Positions 50,228-59,759 of a stretch of DNA of 64,000 nt are shown one piece after another (the stretch's first letter is position 1; every line of letters begins with the position of its first letter). Origin of the DNA: Gemmatimonadota bacterium. GTDB lineage: Bacteria > Gemmatimonadota > Gemmatimonadetes > Gemmatimonadales > Gemmatimonadaceae. The stretch is from contig JADJAD010000001.1 in the NCBI GenBank assembly GCA_016704465.1, positions 124,001 to 188,000 on the forward strand, given 5' to 3'. The position numbers were made by a program, and so were the translations under genes. A model generated the notes under the pieces. That model was not told the DNA's origin. It searched no databases and saw only the letters and a list, made by a program, of their open reading frames with translations.

Positions 50228-52456
50228 CTAGTGCGTTCGCTTGGCCTGCTGAATCGCCAGTCGTTCCTCCGCCACGGCGAGTGACGGTCGCGCCGCCGGG
50301 ACAGCTGCATGCGCTTGCTCACGCAGAGTGCGCTCTGCAGTTACCGCGCTCGCCCGTCCGCTTGCACCGAGCAGGGCGCTCAACGGGCCCGCGTCGCCGC
50401 CGAGCGACGCCACACTGGAACTGGCCGACGGGCAGGCCGTGAGCAGTGGGGCGATCTTCGGTCCGATTCCAGTCACACGGAAGATCATCGCCTTCGCCGA
50501 CGCGTTGAATTCAGTGAAGGCGAATCCGAAGGTGCGCGCCTGCGTCATCGTCGTCACGAGGGTTCTCGTGGACTGGCTCGGTCCAGGATGTCCCAGCGCG
50601 CTGAAGAGGTCGAACTCAAGCCAGGTCTGCGTGAAGATTGAGCCACCGTCGAAGCTGTACGCCACGAAACCGCTGTGCGTGACGAAGTGGTCGGTGTCCA
50701 CGTACATCAGGAAGCTGCCTGACGAACAACCGATCGCGAGCGTAGGATACTCGCTCGTTCCGAACTTGTTGGTGATACGTGTGTCGGACGACAGGTAGAT
50801 CCCGACCGTCGTCCCGCTTCCGAAGGCGACCCAGTCGTACGCCACGGTCGACGCTTCCCATACAGTCCCGTCGATCGTGGCGCGGAGTATGATCGTGCCA
50901 GGGCGCAGCGGCACAAGTTCTCCGTGCGCCAGCATCGAACCGGTTGCCGGATCGGCCACACTCCAGACGAGCGGACGCACGACGATGGTGCCATCGGCGG
51001 TGCGGGCGGTCGCACTATACGTGTAGCTATCGCCCACCTTCACGCGCTGAGATCCGGTGACTGTCACCGACGCGACCGGTGCCAACACCGTCAACTCCGT
51101 CGATCCGCTCTTGCCCTCGCTGGTGGCGGTGATGGTGACCGGGCCGCCGGGCGAACGCGCGGTTACGAGTCCATTCGTCGAGACGCTGGCAAGCGTGGGA
51201 TTGCTGGACGTCCACGCGATGGCCCGACCAGATATGACTCGGTTTTGTGCATCGCGAAGCGTCGCACTGAGTTGAACGGTCGAACCGGCGACGGCAGTCG
51301 GGGGAGTGGGGGCGAGTTCGAGCGAGAACACCGGTGCGAGGACCGATACCTGTACCGTTGCGGACTTCCCTTCGCTCGTCGCCGTCACGGCGACCGGCCC
51401 CCCGGTGGATAGTGCCGTGATCAAGCCGGACGCAGAGACTGACGCGATAGACGGGTCGCTCGATGTCCACGTTACGATGCGGCCGGAGAGGCTCTTGCCC
51501 GTGGCGTCGAGAAGCGTGACGGTGGAGGATGCCGTGGAGCCGATGAACAGCGTGTGCTGAGCCGGTGCGAGCGTGACGGTAACCACTGGCTCGAGTACCG
51601 TGACTGGGCTCGTCCCGGACTTTCCTTCGCTTGTAGCCGTGATCGTGATGGGCCCGCCCGCGGCGACGGCGGTCACGAGTCCTGACGGAGAGACGGTCGC
51701 GATAGACGGTTCGCTAGACGTCCAAGTCACCGTTCGCGCCGTCAGAGCGCCTCCCGTCGCGTCCAGAGTCATGGCGCCAAGCGTTTCCGCTGCTCCCTTG
51801 AGCAACGTCAGCTCCGTCGGGTTGACCGAAACGGTAGCGACGGGCGCCAGTACAGTGACCTGGGCGATTCCCGCGCGCCCCTCACTGGTGGCGGTGATCG
51901 CCACCGGGCCACCCGCTGCCACGCCAGTGATGAGCCCTGTCGGGGAGACGCTGGCGAGGGCCGGGTTACTGGAAGTCCACGTGACGGAACGGCCGGCAAG
52001 TGCGGTCCCGGTCGCGTCCAACACTGCGGCGGCAAGCGTTGCAGACTCGCCGACTCTCACATTCACCGCCGCAGGACTCACGGAAACCGAGGCGACCGCG
52101 GCCCGCACCGTAACAAGTGCGCTCCCCGACTTTCCTTCGCTTGTGGCCGTGATCGTGACCGGCCCTCCCGGCGCAATTGCCGTGACGACGCCGCTCGAAG
52201 AAACTGTCGCCGTGCCTGCGTCGCTCGACGACCAGGCAATCGCTCTCCCGTTGAGCGTGCCTCCGGCGGCATCCTTCGCGGTAGCCGTCAGTGCCACCGT
52301 CGCCCCGACAAGCACCGACACACTTCCTGGATCCACGACGACCGATGCGACCACAGCGGGCGGCGGCGTGATGGGCCCCGACGCTTCTCCGCCACCACCT
52401 CCACCACACGCGACCACCACGCACGTCACCGCAACTCCCCACACACGCTTCCTCAT
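50228..52456 (-). CDS. Lipoprotein with five Ig-like (BIG2) repeats
   Basis: 742 aa from the ATG at 52456, preceded by GGGGAGGGGAG. Lipobox VVAC followed by a Gly run. Then five bacterial Ig-like group 2 domains of about 85 residues each, seen as repeated ASVSVxP...TVTWTSSxPSIASVSxSGLxTAxxxGGPVTITATSEGKSG units, and a degenerate sixth. The last about 230 residues are different: a beta-rich domain (SFLMYVDTDHFVTHSGFVAY, FGFAFTEFNASAKAMIFRV) and an Ala-rich tail. Surface display or adhesion is the usual role of such proteins, and the C-terminal domain is presumably the functional head. The near-identical DNA repeats make the gene prone to recombination. Confidence 0.88.
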   Translation of the reverse strand: MRKRVWGVAVTCVVVACGGGGGGEASGPITPPPAVVASVVVDPGSVSVLVGATVALTATAKDAAGGTLNGRAIAWSSSDAGTATVSSSGVVTAIAPGGPVTITATSEGKSGSALVTVRAAVASVSVSPAAVNVRVGESATLAAAVLDATGTALAGRSVTWTSSNPALASVSPTGLITGVAAGGPVAITATSEGRAGIAQVTVLAPVATVSVNPTELTLLKGAAETLGAMTLDATGGALTARTVTWTSSEPSIATVSPSGLVTAVAAGGPITITATSEGKSGTSPVTVLEPVVTVTLAPAQHTLFIGSTASSTVTLLDATGKSLSGRIVTWTSSDPSIASVSASGLITALSTGGPVAVTATSEGKSATVQVSVLAPVFSLELAPTPPTAVAGSTVQLSATLRDAQNRVISGRAIAWTSSNPTLASVSTNGLVTARSPGGPVTITATSEGKSGSTELTVLAPVASVTVTGSQRVKVGDSYTYSATARTADGTIVVRPLVWSVADPATGSMLAHGELVPLRPGTIILRATIDGTVWEASTVAYDWVAFGSGTTVGIYLSSDTRITNKFGTSEYPTLAIGCSSGSFLMYVDTDHFVTHSGFVAYSFDGGSIFTQTWLEFDLFSALGHPGPSQSTRTLVTTMTQARTFGFAFTEFNASAKAMIFRVTGIGPKIAPLLTACPSASSSVASLGGDAGPLSALLGASGRASAVTAERTLREQAHAAVPAARPSLAVAEERLAIQQAKRTH

Positions 52457-52689
52457 CTCCCCTCCCCGGTTGGCGCTCACCACCGCTGCCGCCGCGATGC
52501 GGCCAGTGGGCGGGAATGTCGGGGCGAGGTCTGACAGTCACCGTGGGAGGGGGGCGCGCGACCAGTCGGCTCGCTGCGCACCCCTCCGCGAGATGGGCAT
52601 GTCCCGCGCATGGCGCCCGGGCACGAGCACCCCCATGTTGCGCATGCACCCTGTCGGCCGCACCCCCGACCCTTCCCGACGATTCTGCC

Positions 52690-54345
52690 ATGCGCTTCTC
52701 CCTCCGCCGCTACTCCCTGCTCGTCGCCGCCCTCGTCGCCTCGACCGGCTGCGCCGAACCCGCCAAGCAGGTCGAGGCTCCCGCGAAGGTAGCGCGACCG
52801 TACGACGTCCTGATCCGCGGTGGAACGGTGGTGGACGGGACCGGCGCCGCGCGCTTCCGCGCCGACGTCGCCATCGCCGGCCGACGCATCGTGAAGGTGG
52901 CCCCCGAGGGGATCGACACCACGCAGGCCCACACCATCCTCGACGCCACCGGCCTGATCGTCGCCCCGGGATTCATCGACAACCACGCCCACATCGCCAC
53001 GACGATCGACCGCTTCCCGCTCGCCGAGAACTTCACGCGGCAGGGGATCACCACCATCGTCGCCTCGCTGCACAGCGGCGCCCAGCCCTTCCCGCTCGAC
53101 GTGTACGCCAACTCGCTCTACGTCGCGCCGAACGTCGCATTCTTCGCCGGGCATTCGTGGATCCGCACCCGGGTCATGGGGATGGACAACCGCGAACCGA
53201 CGGCGGCCGAGCTGGCGCACATGCAGGCGCTCGTGGACTCGACCATGAAGCAGGGGGCGATGGGACTCTCCACCGGGCTGCTGTACGTCCCCGCGTTCTT
53301 CGCGAAGACGGAGGAGATCATCGAGCTGTCGAAGGTCGCCGCGCGCCATGGGGGGATTTACGTCACCCACATGCGCAACGAGAACAGCGGACTGCTCGAG
53401 TCGGTCCGAGAGACCATTCGCATCGCCCGCGAGGCCGGGATCCCGGCGCAGATCAACCACCACAAGGCGACCGGCAAGAAGCAATGGGGGATGGTCACCC
53501 AGAGCCTCGCCCTCATCGACTCGGCCAACGCCGAGGGGCTCGACGTCACCCACGACGCCTATCCGTATCTCGCCACCAGTACGGGATCGGGGATCCTCTT
53601 TCCGCAGGAGGCCCTGGCCGGTGGACCCGCCGAGTTCGCGAAGCGCATCGCCGACCCCGCGCAGCGCCGGGCCATCGAGGCCGCCATGCGCACGCGCATC
53701 CCCGAGGCGGTGAGCGACAACCTGCGCGACATCCAGTTCCGCATCGTCGCGTCGGCGCCGCAGTACAACGGGAAAACCCTCGCCGACTACGCCCGCGATC
53801 GCGGCCTCCCCAACACGGTGGCAGCAGGCATCCCGCTCCTGATCGACTTGCAGCTCAAGGGCGGCTTCAGCGCCATCTACCACAGCATCTCCGAGGATGA
53901 CTACGTACGCATCCTGCGGCACCCGCGATCGATGATCGAGACCGACGGCGACAACATCGCCTACGGCGTCGGCTTCCCGCACCCGCGCAGCCTCGGCTCG
54001 TTCCCGCGCCTGTTCGAGCGCTACGTGCGCACCATGAAGGTTCTCACGCTCGAGGAGGCGGTGAAGAAGAGCACCTCGATGCCGGCGGCGCAGCTCGGCC
54101 AGGCCGAGATGGGAGTGATCGCCGACGGGAAGTTCGCCGACATCACCGTGTTCGACGCCGAGACCATCGGCGAGCGCGGCGACTACGTGAACCCGCATCC
54201 GTATCCGGTCGGCATCGTGCATGTATTGGTGAACGGGGTGCCGATCATCCGCGACGCATCATTCACCGGTGAACGTCCCGGGCGGTGGATCCGGGGGCCG
54301 GCGCGAGCCGTCGCCAAGCCGGAGCCGAAGCAAGGGGACGAGTAG
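52690..54345 (+). CDS. Lipoprotein amidohydrolase of the D-aminoacylase family
   Basis: 551 aa from the ATG at 52690; the open frame to 52516 lacks homology. Lipobox ASTGC (Cys21). Family features: VLIRGGTVVDGTGAARFRADVAI, GFIDNHAHIAT with the HxH metal pair, GHSWIRTRVMG, ITHM-like YVTHMRNENSGLLESV, INHHKATGKKQWGM, VTHDAYPYLATSTG and MIETDGDNIAYG (catalytic Asp), plus PVGIVHVLVNGVPII at the end. N-acyl-D-amino-acid deacylases and D-glutamate-type deacylases share this pattern; here the enzyme would work in the periplasm, possibly on cell-wall or D-amino-acid derived substrates. Diverges from the BIG2 gene across 233 bp in which I see nothing distinct. Confidence 0.9.
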   Translation: MRFSLRRYSLLVAALVASTGCAEPAKQVEAPAKVARPYDVLIRGGTVVDGTGAARFRADVAIAGRRIVKVAPEGIDTTQAHTILDATGLIVAPGFIDNHAHIATTIDRFPLAENFTRQGITTIVASLHSGAQPFPLDVYANSLYVAPNVAFFAGHSWIRTRVMGMDNREPTAAELAHMQALVDSTMKQGAMGLSTGLLYVPAFFAKTEEIIELSKVAARHGGIYVTHMRNENSGLLESVRETIRIAREAGIPAQINHHKATGKKQWGMVTQSLALIDSANAEGLDVTHDAYPYLATSTGSGILFPQEALAGGPAEFAKRIADPAQRRAIEAAMRTRIPEAVSDNLRDIQFRIVASAPQYNGKTLADYARDRGLPNTVAAGIPLLIDLQLKGGFSAIYHSISEDDYVRILRHPRSMIETDGDNIAYGVGFPHPRSLGSFPRLFERYVRTMKVLTLEEAVKKSTSMPAAQLGQAEMGVIADGKFADITVFDAETIGERGDYVNPHPYPVGIVHVLVNGVPIIRDASFTGERPGRWIRGPARAVAKPEPKQGDE

Positions 54346-54480
54346 GGCGTGTGTAGGGGTTCGCGCCGGGGCCAGGTTCTCGCTGTCGGGCTTCCACGTA
54401 CGCGATCCCTCGCATCGCGCTGACAGACGGATCGACTCGTGCGTGCTACCGTTCTTCCCAACAAGGGAAGAGAGGATCAC

Positions 54481-55113
54481 ATGCGGTCCACCGTCACACT
54501 ACTCATCCTTGCCCTGACGATTCCTGCCAGCGCCGACGCCCAGGCGTCGCGCCGCCCGGCAAACGTCGAGCGATTCGACACCGCAGGGATGCCCGCCGTA
54601 CCGGCCAGCGAGTTGGAGAAGGAGATCTTCACGCTCCTGCGCATCCACAAGACCGGCGACTACTCCAACGCCTCGCGCATCCACCTGCTGCTCGCCCAGT
54701 ACCACAAGGCGAACGGCGACGCCAAGCTGGAGGACATCTGCAACGACAAGGCGCTGAAGGCCTGGGAGGCCGCCTCGGGCGAGCGCCCGACCTCAGCGGG
54801 CTCGCAGGGGTCCCCGCCGTTCGATTCGGAGAACACCTTCGCCGGCGTGTTCACCTACACCGATGACGTGAAGGTGCAGCACAGCTGGGAGTTCTTCGTC
54901 GATGGCACCTACGCCCACTCCCTGGCCACCGCAGATCAGCCCGATGGCACCGGACTCCGGGAGCGCGGCTTCTACACCCTCTCCGGCGATCGCATCCGCC
55001 TGTGGATGATGAAGCCTCGCGCCGACCGGCGGGTCTCCTTCGAGTTGAAGGGCGAAGGTGGGAAGGATGGGGCCGTGATGGATGGAATTCCGATGGCGTG
55101 GCTGAAGCAGTAA
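54481..55113 (+). CDS. Secreted hypothetical protein
   Basis: 210 aa from the ATG at 54481 with AGAGGA 6 bases before it; the earlier start at 54439 would spoil the signal peptide (RSTVTLLILALTIPASADAQA). Mature part: a short helical repeat-like region (ELEKEIFTLLRIHKTGDYSNASRIHLLLAQYHKANGDA, TPR-like) and a C-terminal beta domain (FAGVFTYTDDVKVQHSWEFF, GFYTLSGDRIRLW) reminiscent of lipocalin-type small barrels. No family recognised. It lies 135 bp after the deacylase gene on the same strand, and the first palindromic repeat begins 30 bp beyond its stop. Confidence 0.68.
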   Translation: MRSTVTLLILALTIPASADAQASRRPANVERFDTAGMPAVPASELEKEIFTLLRIHKTGDYSNASRIHLLLAQYHKANGDAKLEDICNDKALKAWEAASGERPTSAGSQGSPPFDSENTFAGVFTYTDDVKVQHSWEFFVDGTYAHSLATADQPDGTGLRERGFYTLSGDRIRLWMMKPRADRRVSFELKGEGGKDGAVMDGIPMAWLKQ

Positions 55114-55142
55114 TCGCATCGACCTGCCCGCCTAACGCCATT

Positions 55143-55217
55143 CCTCCTCTGTGACCTCTGTGACCTCTGTGGTAGAAAGCTTTTGAACCACAGAGGACAC
55201 AGAGGTCACAGAGGACC
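55143..55217. repeat. Long 9-mer palindrome, copy 1a
   Basis: Arms made of 9-mers (CTCTGTGAC / GTCACAGAG type) on both sides of a conserved centre GGTAGAAAGCTTTTGAACC. This copy uses CTGTG where all others use CTGCG. Confidence 0.88.
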
Positions 55218-55237
55218 TGCAGGTAACCTGCGCGCCC

Positions 55238-55310
55238 GACCTCTGCGACCTCTGCGTCCTCTGCGGTAAAAAGCTTTTGAACCGCAGAGGACGCAGAGGA
55301 CGCAGAGGGG
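55238..55310. repeat. Long 9-mer palindrome, copy 1b
   Basis: Arms of ACCTCTGCG/TCCTCTGCG units and their complements around the centre GGTAAAAAGCTTTTGAACC. Lies 20 bp from copy 1a; together they fill the gap before the dehydrogenase gene. Confidence 0.9.
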
Positions 55311-55416
55311 TTTGTCGCGTGGGATGGGTTGACGGGGTCGGTTCGGGTGGTAGGTTCGGCGCTCCTGCGCGCCCCACCTCAACACCGGGCCTCCCGTTGA
55401 CGGATTTCTCCACCGC

Positions 55417-56457
55417 ATGAAGCGCATCGTCGTCCTGATCGCCAGCTGGCTCGAGGCAGAGCACGTGGCGCGCATCCGAGCGGTGGATGAGCGGCTGGAA
55501 GTGCTGCATGCTCCCGAGCTGCTCGCGCCCCCCCGCTACCCGGCCGATCACGCGGGTGCACCCTTCACCCGCACGCCGGAACAGGACGCGCAGTGGCGGT
55601 CGCTGCTGGCCCGCGCCGAGGTCCTCTTCGACTTCGACCGCCCCAACGCGCGCGAGCTCGCGACGCTCGCCCCACAGCTACGGTGGCTCCAGGCTACCAG
55701 CGCCGGCATCGGTGAGTACGTCGGCCGCATGGGGTACGCCGAGTCCATGCCCGGCACCGTATTCACCACGGCGAGCGGCGTGCACGCCAAGCCGCTGGCC
55801 GAGTTCTGCGTCATGGCGATGATCGCCTTCCACAAGAAGCTCCTGCAGACGCTGCGCGACCAGCGCGTTCGGCACTGGGAGCGTTTCGCCGGCGCCGACC
55901 TCGAAGGGCAGACGCTGGTGATCGTTGGGGTCGGACGCATCGGGAAGGAGATTGCCCGACTGGCGAAGGCATTCGGGATGCGGGTGATCGGCGTGAAGCG
56001 CACCACCACGAACATCTCCCCCGCGCAGCTTCACCTGGACGCGCTTTACGGGCCGGCCCAGCTGCACACCGCCCTGGCAGAGGCGCAGAACCTGGTCCTC
56101 ATCGCGCCGCACACCAGCGAGACCGAGCGCATGATCGGCGGGCGCGAGTTGCACCTGCTGCCGCGCGGCGCGGTCTTCATCAACATCGGGCGCGGGGCGC
56201 TGGTCGATGAGCCGGCGCTGATCGACGCCCTGCGCTCCGGCCACCTGCTCGGCGCAGCGCTCGACGTGTTCGCCGATGAGCCACTGCCGCCCGAGAGCCC
56301 GCTGTGGGCGATGGACAACGTCATCGTCTCCCCGCACTCGGCCAGCACCGTCGACCGAGAGAACGAACGCATCACGACGTTGTTCTGCCAGAACCTGCGA
56401 CGCTACCTCGACGGCGAGCCGCTGCTGAGCCGACTCGACACCACACTCGGTTTCTGA
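55417..56457 (+). CDS. D-2-hydroxyacid dehydrogenase family protein
   Basis: 346 aa. NAD-binding Rossmann motif VIVGVGRIGKEIARLAKAFG (about 167-186), catalytic Arg in FINIGRGALVDEPAL, Glu in VFADEPLPPESPLW and His in VSPHSAST, the full triad of the 2-hydroxyacid dehydrogenase superfamily. It would interconvert a D-2-hydroxy acid and a 2-keto acid with NAD(H); which acid cannot be told from sequence. The N-terminal substrate domain (about 1-100) is less conserved. Its stop is 1 bp before the GTG of a DUF819 membrane protein, so the two are probably co-transcribed and might share a substrate. Confidence 0.93.
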   Translation: MKRIVVLIASWLEAEHVARIRAVDERLEVLHAPELLAPPRYPADHAGAPFTRTPEQDAQWRSLLARAEVLFDFDRPNARELATLAPQLRWLQATSAGIGEYVGRMGYAESMPGTVFTTASGVHAKPLAEFCVMAMIAFHKKLLQTLRDQRVRHWERFAGADLEGQTLVIVGVGRIGKEIARLAKAFGMRVIGVKRTTTNISPAQLHLDALYGPAQLHTALAEAQNLVLIAPHTSETERMIGGRELHLLPRGAVFINIGRGALVDEPALIDALRSGHLLGAALDVFADEPLPPESPLWAMDNVIVSPHSASTVDRENERITTLFCQNLRRYLDGEPLLSRLDTTLGF

Positions 56458-56458
56458 C

Positions 56459-57616
56459 GTGGCGCCTCCGGTTACGAGCTCCGTACTCATCTTCTTCGCG
56501 CTCGCGGCGGTCGTGCTCACGTCGCTGTGGCTCGAGGCGCACACCCGGGCCTTCCGGAAGATCGGCGCCGCGGCCACGGCCATCCTGCTCGCACTCATGC
56601 TGTCGAACCTCGGGCTGATCCCAGGCAAGTCGCCCGTCTACGACTTCCTTTTGGGGCAGGCCGTGATCGCCGGGATCATCCTGATCCTGCTCAACGTCAG
56701 CCTCGACTCCGTCCGCCAGGCCGGCGCGCCGATGCTGATGGCCTTCGCCATCGGGTCGGTGGGATCCGCGGTCGGGGCCGTGATCATGGTGAACGTGCTG
56801 CACATCCCGATCGGGCCCGACGCGTGGAAGCTCGCTGGCCAGTTCACCGCCACGTACATCGGGGGCGGGATGAACTTCGCCGCCGTCGGACAGCAGCTGG
56901 ACACGCGGGCCGACCTGTTCACGGCGGGGATCGCGGCCGACGTGATCATCACCGCCATCTGGCTCATCGCCTGCCTGGTGGTACCGGAACTGTTCGCCCG
57001 CCGGGAGCAGGCGGGGGCCACGCCTGTCGCGTCGCCGGTGCCTGACGCATCATCGGCCGGCGGGCTGGCCGCACAACTTGAGAGCAGTGGCGTGCCGCTC
57101 CGCCTCACCGACTTCGCCGGCCTCACCAGCATCACGCTCGGCATCATGTGGATCGCCGAGGTGCTGACGTCGTACGCGCCAGCGGTGCCGAGGATCATCT
57201 GGCTCACGACCATCGTGCTCGTGCTCGCCCAGCTCCCGGTCATTCGCAAGCTCTCGGGGAGCGTGGTGATCGGCAACTTCCTGCTCCTGCTCTTTCTGGC
57301 CAGCAACGGCGCCAAGTCCGTGGTGGCCAACATCGTCGTCGTGGGGCCGTCGATCTTCTGGTTCGCGGCGGGCACGGTCGCGATCCACGGGATCATCATC
57401 TTCGGGATCGGCTGGATGTTGCGACTAAACGGCGAGCTGCTGGCTGTCGCATCGCAGGCCGGCATTGGCGGCGCGGCCTCGGCGATGGCACTGGCGAGCG
57501 CGCGGAAGCGGCCGGAGTTGATCCTGCCGGGGGTGGCGGTGGGGATGCTGGGGAACGCGGTGGGGAACTACGCGGGGATTGCGGTGGCGTTTGCGGTGCG
57601 GGGGATGTTGGGGTGA
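56459..57616 (+). CDS. DUF819 family integral membrane protein
   Basis: 385 aa, GTG start one base after the dehydrogenase stop. About ten hydrophobic helices with a charged/Pro-Ala loop near residues 180-215 in the middle, giving two five-helix halves. Recognisable DUF819 elements: AIGSVGSAVGAVIMV, ATYIGGGMNFAAVG and its counterpart ASQAGIGGAASAMALASARKRPELILPGVAVGMLGNAVGNYAGIAVAF. The pseudo-symmetric Gly-rich motifs resemble secondary transporters. Substrate unknown; pairing with the dehydrogenase suggests uptake or export of an organic acid, an inference from position only. Confidence 0.88.
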   Translation: MAPPVTSSVLIFFALAAVVLTSLWLEAHTRAFRKIGAAATAILLALMLSNLGLIPGKSPVYDFLLGQAVIAGIILILLNVSLDSVRQAGAPMLMAFAIGSVGSAVGAVIMVNVLHIPIGPDAWKLAGQFTATYIGGGMNFAAVGQQLDTRADLFTAGIAADVIITAIWLIACLVVPELFARREQAGATPVASPVPDASSAGGLAAQLESSGVPLRLTDFAGLTSITLGIMWIAEVLTSYAPAVPRIIWLTTIVLVLAQLPVIRKLSGSVVIGNFLLLLFLASNGAKSVVANIVVVGPSIFWFAAGTVAIHGIIIFGIGWMLRLNGELLAVASQAGIGGAASAMALASARKRPELILPGVAVGMLGNAVGNYAGIAVAFAVRGMLG

Positions 57617-57660
57617 CGCGCGGGAGGTGAGGGGTGTGTGGGGGGCTGTCATTCAAGAGC

Positions 57661-57750
57661 GTTAACCGCAGAGGACGCAGAGGTGACAGGCGCAGCTCGC
57701 CGATGGTTCCTCTGCGACCTCCGCGTCCTCTGCGGTAAACTGCTTTGAGG
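57661..57750. repeat. 9-mer palindrome, copy 2 (inside-out)
   Basis: Here ACCGCAGAGGACGCAGAGG comes first and CCTCTGCGACCTCCGCGTCCTCTGCGGTAAACTGC second, around a 27-bp unrelated loop: the arm order is reversed relative to copies 1 and 3. It fills most of the 175-bp gap before the convergent deaminase gene. Confidence 0.82.
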
Positions 57751-57791
57751 ACCCCAGCCTCGGAGCCGACCCTCCCCTCATCCCCCCACCC

Positions 57792-58794
57792 TCACACCAC
57801 CAACCTCACCAGATCAACCCCCGCCTCCCGCAACATCCCCGTCGCCGTATCGTTGAGCGGATACGCCTCGTTGTAGACCACACGCCGAATGCCGGCATTG
57901 ATGATCATCTTGCTGCACATGAGGCACGGCGAGTAGGTGGTGTAGAGCGTCGCATCCTTGATGGCGATGCCGTGGTACGACGCCTGCACGATCGCGTTCT
58001 CCTCCCCGTGGGAGCACAGGCACTCCTCCAGGTTGCGCCCGCTGTCACTGAAGCCGTTGCAGCGCGGGCACCCCCCTTCATTGCAGTTCTTCACCCCGCG
58101 CGGTGTCCCGTTGTAGCCCGTGCTGATGATGCGCTTGTCGGAGACGACAACTGCCGCCACCTGCCGCTTCATGCAGTTGCTGCGCGCCGCCACCTTCACG
58201 GCGATGTCCATGAAGTACTGGTCCCACGACGGGCGGGCAAACGACACCTCCAGTTCGCGCAACGCGGTCGCCATCTGTTCCCCGAAGGCCTCCACCGTCC
58301 CGCTGTTCTCGATCGTGCGGTTGGCCAGCCGCTCCGTCTCCAGCAGTTGCTGCGCCGCCGCGTTGCTGCTGGCGAACTCCCGCTCCTCCTGGCGGATGAA
58401 GTCCTGCAGCGTCAACGCGTCGCCATCGCGGGCGCGGGCCACGGAGCGGGCGAAACGGGCCTCGAGCGGGGCGAAGATATGAAAGAGCGTAAACGGCCCC
58501 GCCTTCTTGAGTGCCTCGACCTCCGCCGGATGCCGGATGCTGTCCACGACGTAGTTCCGGTCCGACTCGCATCTTGGCCACCGTGAGCGTCGCGAGCGCC
58601 GACGGGCCATGGCGCTCACGCAGCTCGTTGCCCAGGGCGATGAGGTTCTCGCGAACGGCGCTCAAGCCCCGCTGCTTCGCTTCCTCGCGAATGACATCGG
58701 AGAGCGAGACGTACGTGAATCCCTTGGTGGCGAGCACCTCGCCGGCCGTCGTCTTGCCGCCAGCGTTTCGTCCGGTGAGTCCGATGATGATCAT
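57792..58794 (-). pseudogene. dCMP deaminase with N-terminal P-loop domain, frameshifted
   Basis: Two frames together make one protein. First frame from ATG 58794: MIIIGLTGRNAGGKTTAGEV, a P-loop nucleotide-kinase-like start, readable to AKM at about 58570. Second frame continues from about 58565 as ESDRNYVVDSIRHPAEVEAL and runs to 57792, carrying the deaminase: RPSWDQYFMDIAVKVAARSNC, STGYNGTPRG, the accessory GGCPRC cysteines, zinc ligands HGEENA and SPCLMC. The join lies at GCCAAGATGCGAGTCGG; two extra bases (CG) after ATGCG would restore AKMRESDRN. A kinase-like N-domain fused to a dCMP deaminase recalls the yeast Dcd1 layout. dCMP to dUMP deamination feeds dTTP synthesis. Either a recent mutation or a sequencing error; the deaminase half could be made from GTG/ATG starts inside the second frame. 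Confidence 0.8.
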
Positions 58795-59179
58795 GGTGGT
58801 GTAGCGAGTTGCACTCGATGACGGCGTGGGCACGAGAGTCGGCCCTGGGACGGTCGCAGACGAGCTCCTTACGGGAGCCACGCCGGTATCGACCACTCCG
58901 GGCGGCAGGAACGGCCAGCGACGCCGCAAGTTGTCGTCGTCACGGTCCGGACGCCAGCGACGCCGCGTGTGAGTGATTGCCTTGGGGTTCGAGGCACTCC
59001 CCGCGTGGCCACACGTCGAGCCCGCGGACGCTGCGGCGTTCCCGCCCCACTCCCGTCGTGGCAGTCGACGCACGCTGCGGCTAACGTCGGCAACGATCCG
59101 ATGAGGCGGTCGCACCGCGCCCTCGCCATCCTCGGCGTATGTTCGCCTCTTGCGCTTCCCCCTGCGCCGAGCCGACCGT
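58795..59179. other. 385-bp divergent intergenic region
   Basis: Between the deaminase start (-) and the Uma2 gene (+). No convincing gene. A 14-bp direct repeat GCCAGCGACGCCGC occurs at 58914-58927 and 58953-58966. Long overlapping frames here have no recognisable content. Confidence 0.4.
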
Positions 59180-59749
59180 ATGGCCATGCCGTACACGCAG
59201 CCACACCCCGACCGCACCGTGTGGACCGTCGCCGACCTGGAGCAATTGCCCGACGACGGCAATCGCTACGAGATCCTGCACGGCGAGTTGCTGGTGAAAC
59301 CGCTTCCGTCAACTGGACACCAGCGCATCGCCATCCGGCTCTCGGTGCTCGCCGTCATGTGGTGCCGCGCCCACACCGGCTGGACCGTGCTCGCCCCGGG
59401 TGGCGTGCACGTGAGCGAGACCACCTGGCTCGAGCCCGACCTGGCGATCTACGCTGCTCCGGAGTCGGCCGACCTCTCCTGGCGGGAGATGCCGCCCCCG
59501 CTCCTCGTGGTCGAAGTGCTCAGTCCCTCGACCCGGCGGCGTGATCGCCATCGCAAGCGGCCGGCGTATCTCTCGCACGGTGTGCGTGAGGTCTGGCTGG
59601 TGGATCAAGGGACGCGATCGATCGAGCGATGGACGGCCGACTCGGAGTTTCCAGAGACCTTCCGAGACGGCATCTCGTGGCGCACTGAGGGTACGCTCCC
59701 TCCTCTACCGATCTCCGATGTCGAACTCTTCGGACCACCGACGACATAG
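59180..59749 (+). CDS. Uma2 family (DUF820) nuclease-fold protein
   Basis: 189 aa from ATG 59180 (ATG 59186 also possible). Uma2 pattern of the PD-(D/E)xK fold: RYEILHGELLVK (Glu), LEPDLAIY (Asp), LLVVEVLSPSTRRRDRHRKR (Glu plus downstream Lys/Arg) and YLSHGVREVWLVDQGTRSIE. The catalytic-type residues are in place. These proteins are abundant in cyanobacteria and some soil bacteria, and although called endonucleases their real role is not established. Alone here, followed directly by a long palindromic repeat. Confidence 0.9.
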   Translation: MAMPYTQPHPDRTVWTVADLEQLPDDGNRYEILHGELLVKPLPSTGHQRIAIRLSVLAVMWCRAHTGWTVLAPGGVHVSETTWLEPDLAIYAAPESADLSWREMPPPLLVVEVLSPSTRRRDRHRKRPAYLSHGVREVWLVDQGTRSIERWTADSEFPETFRDGISWRTEGTLPPLPISDVELFGPPTT

Positions 59750-59759
59750 CGCGCGATCC

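Noticed and set aside
52477..54222. 581-aa minus-strand frame
   Set aside because: Antisense to the D-aminoacylase-like gene, whose metal-site motifs are intact.
55143..55310. Regularly repeated 9-mers resembling a CRISPR array
   Set aside because: Units are contiguous without spacers and arranged as inverted arms around a fixed centre; no cas genes nearby.
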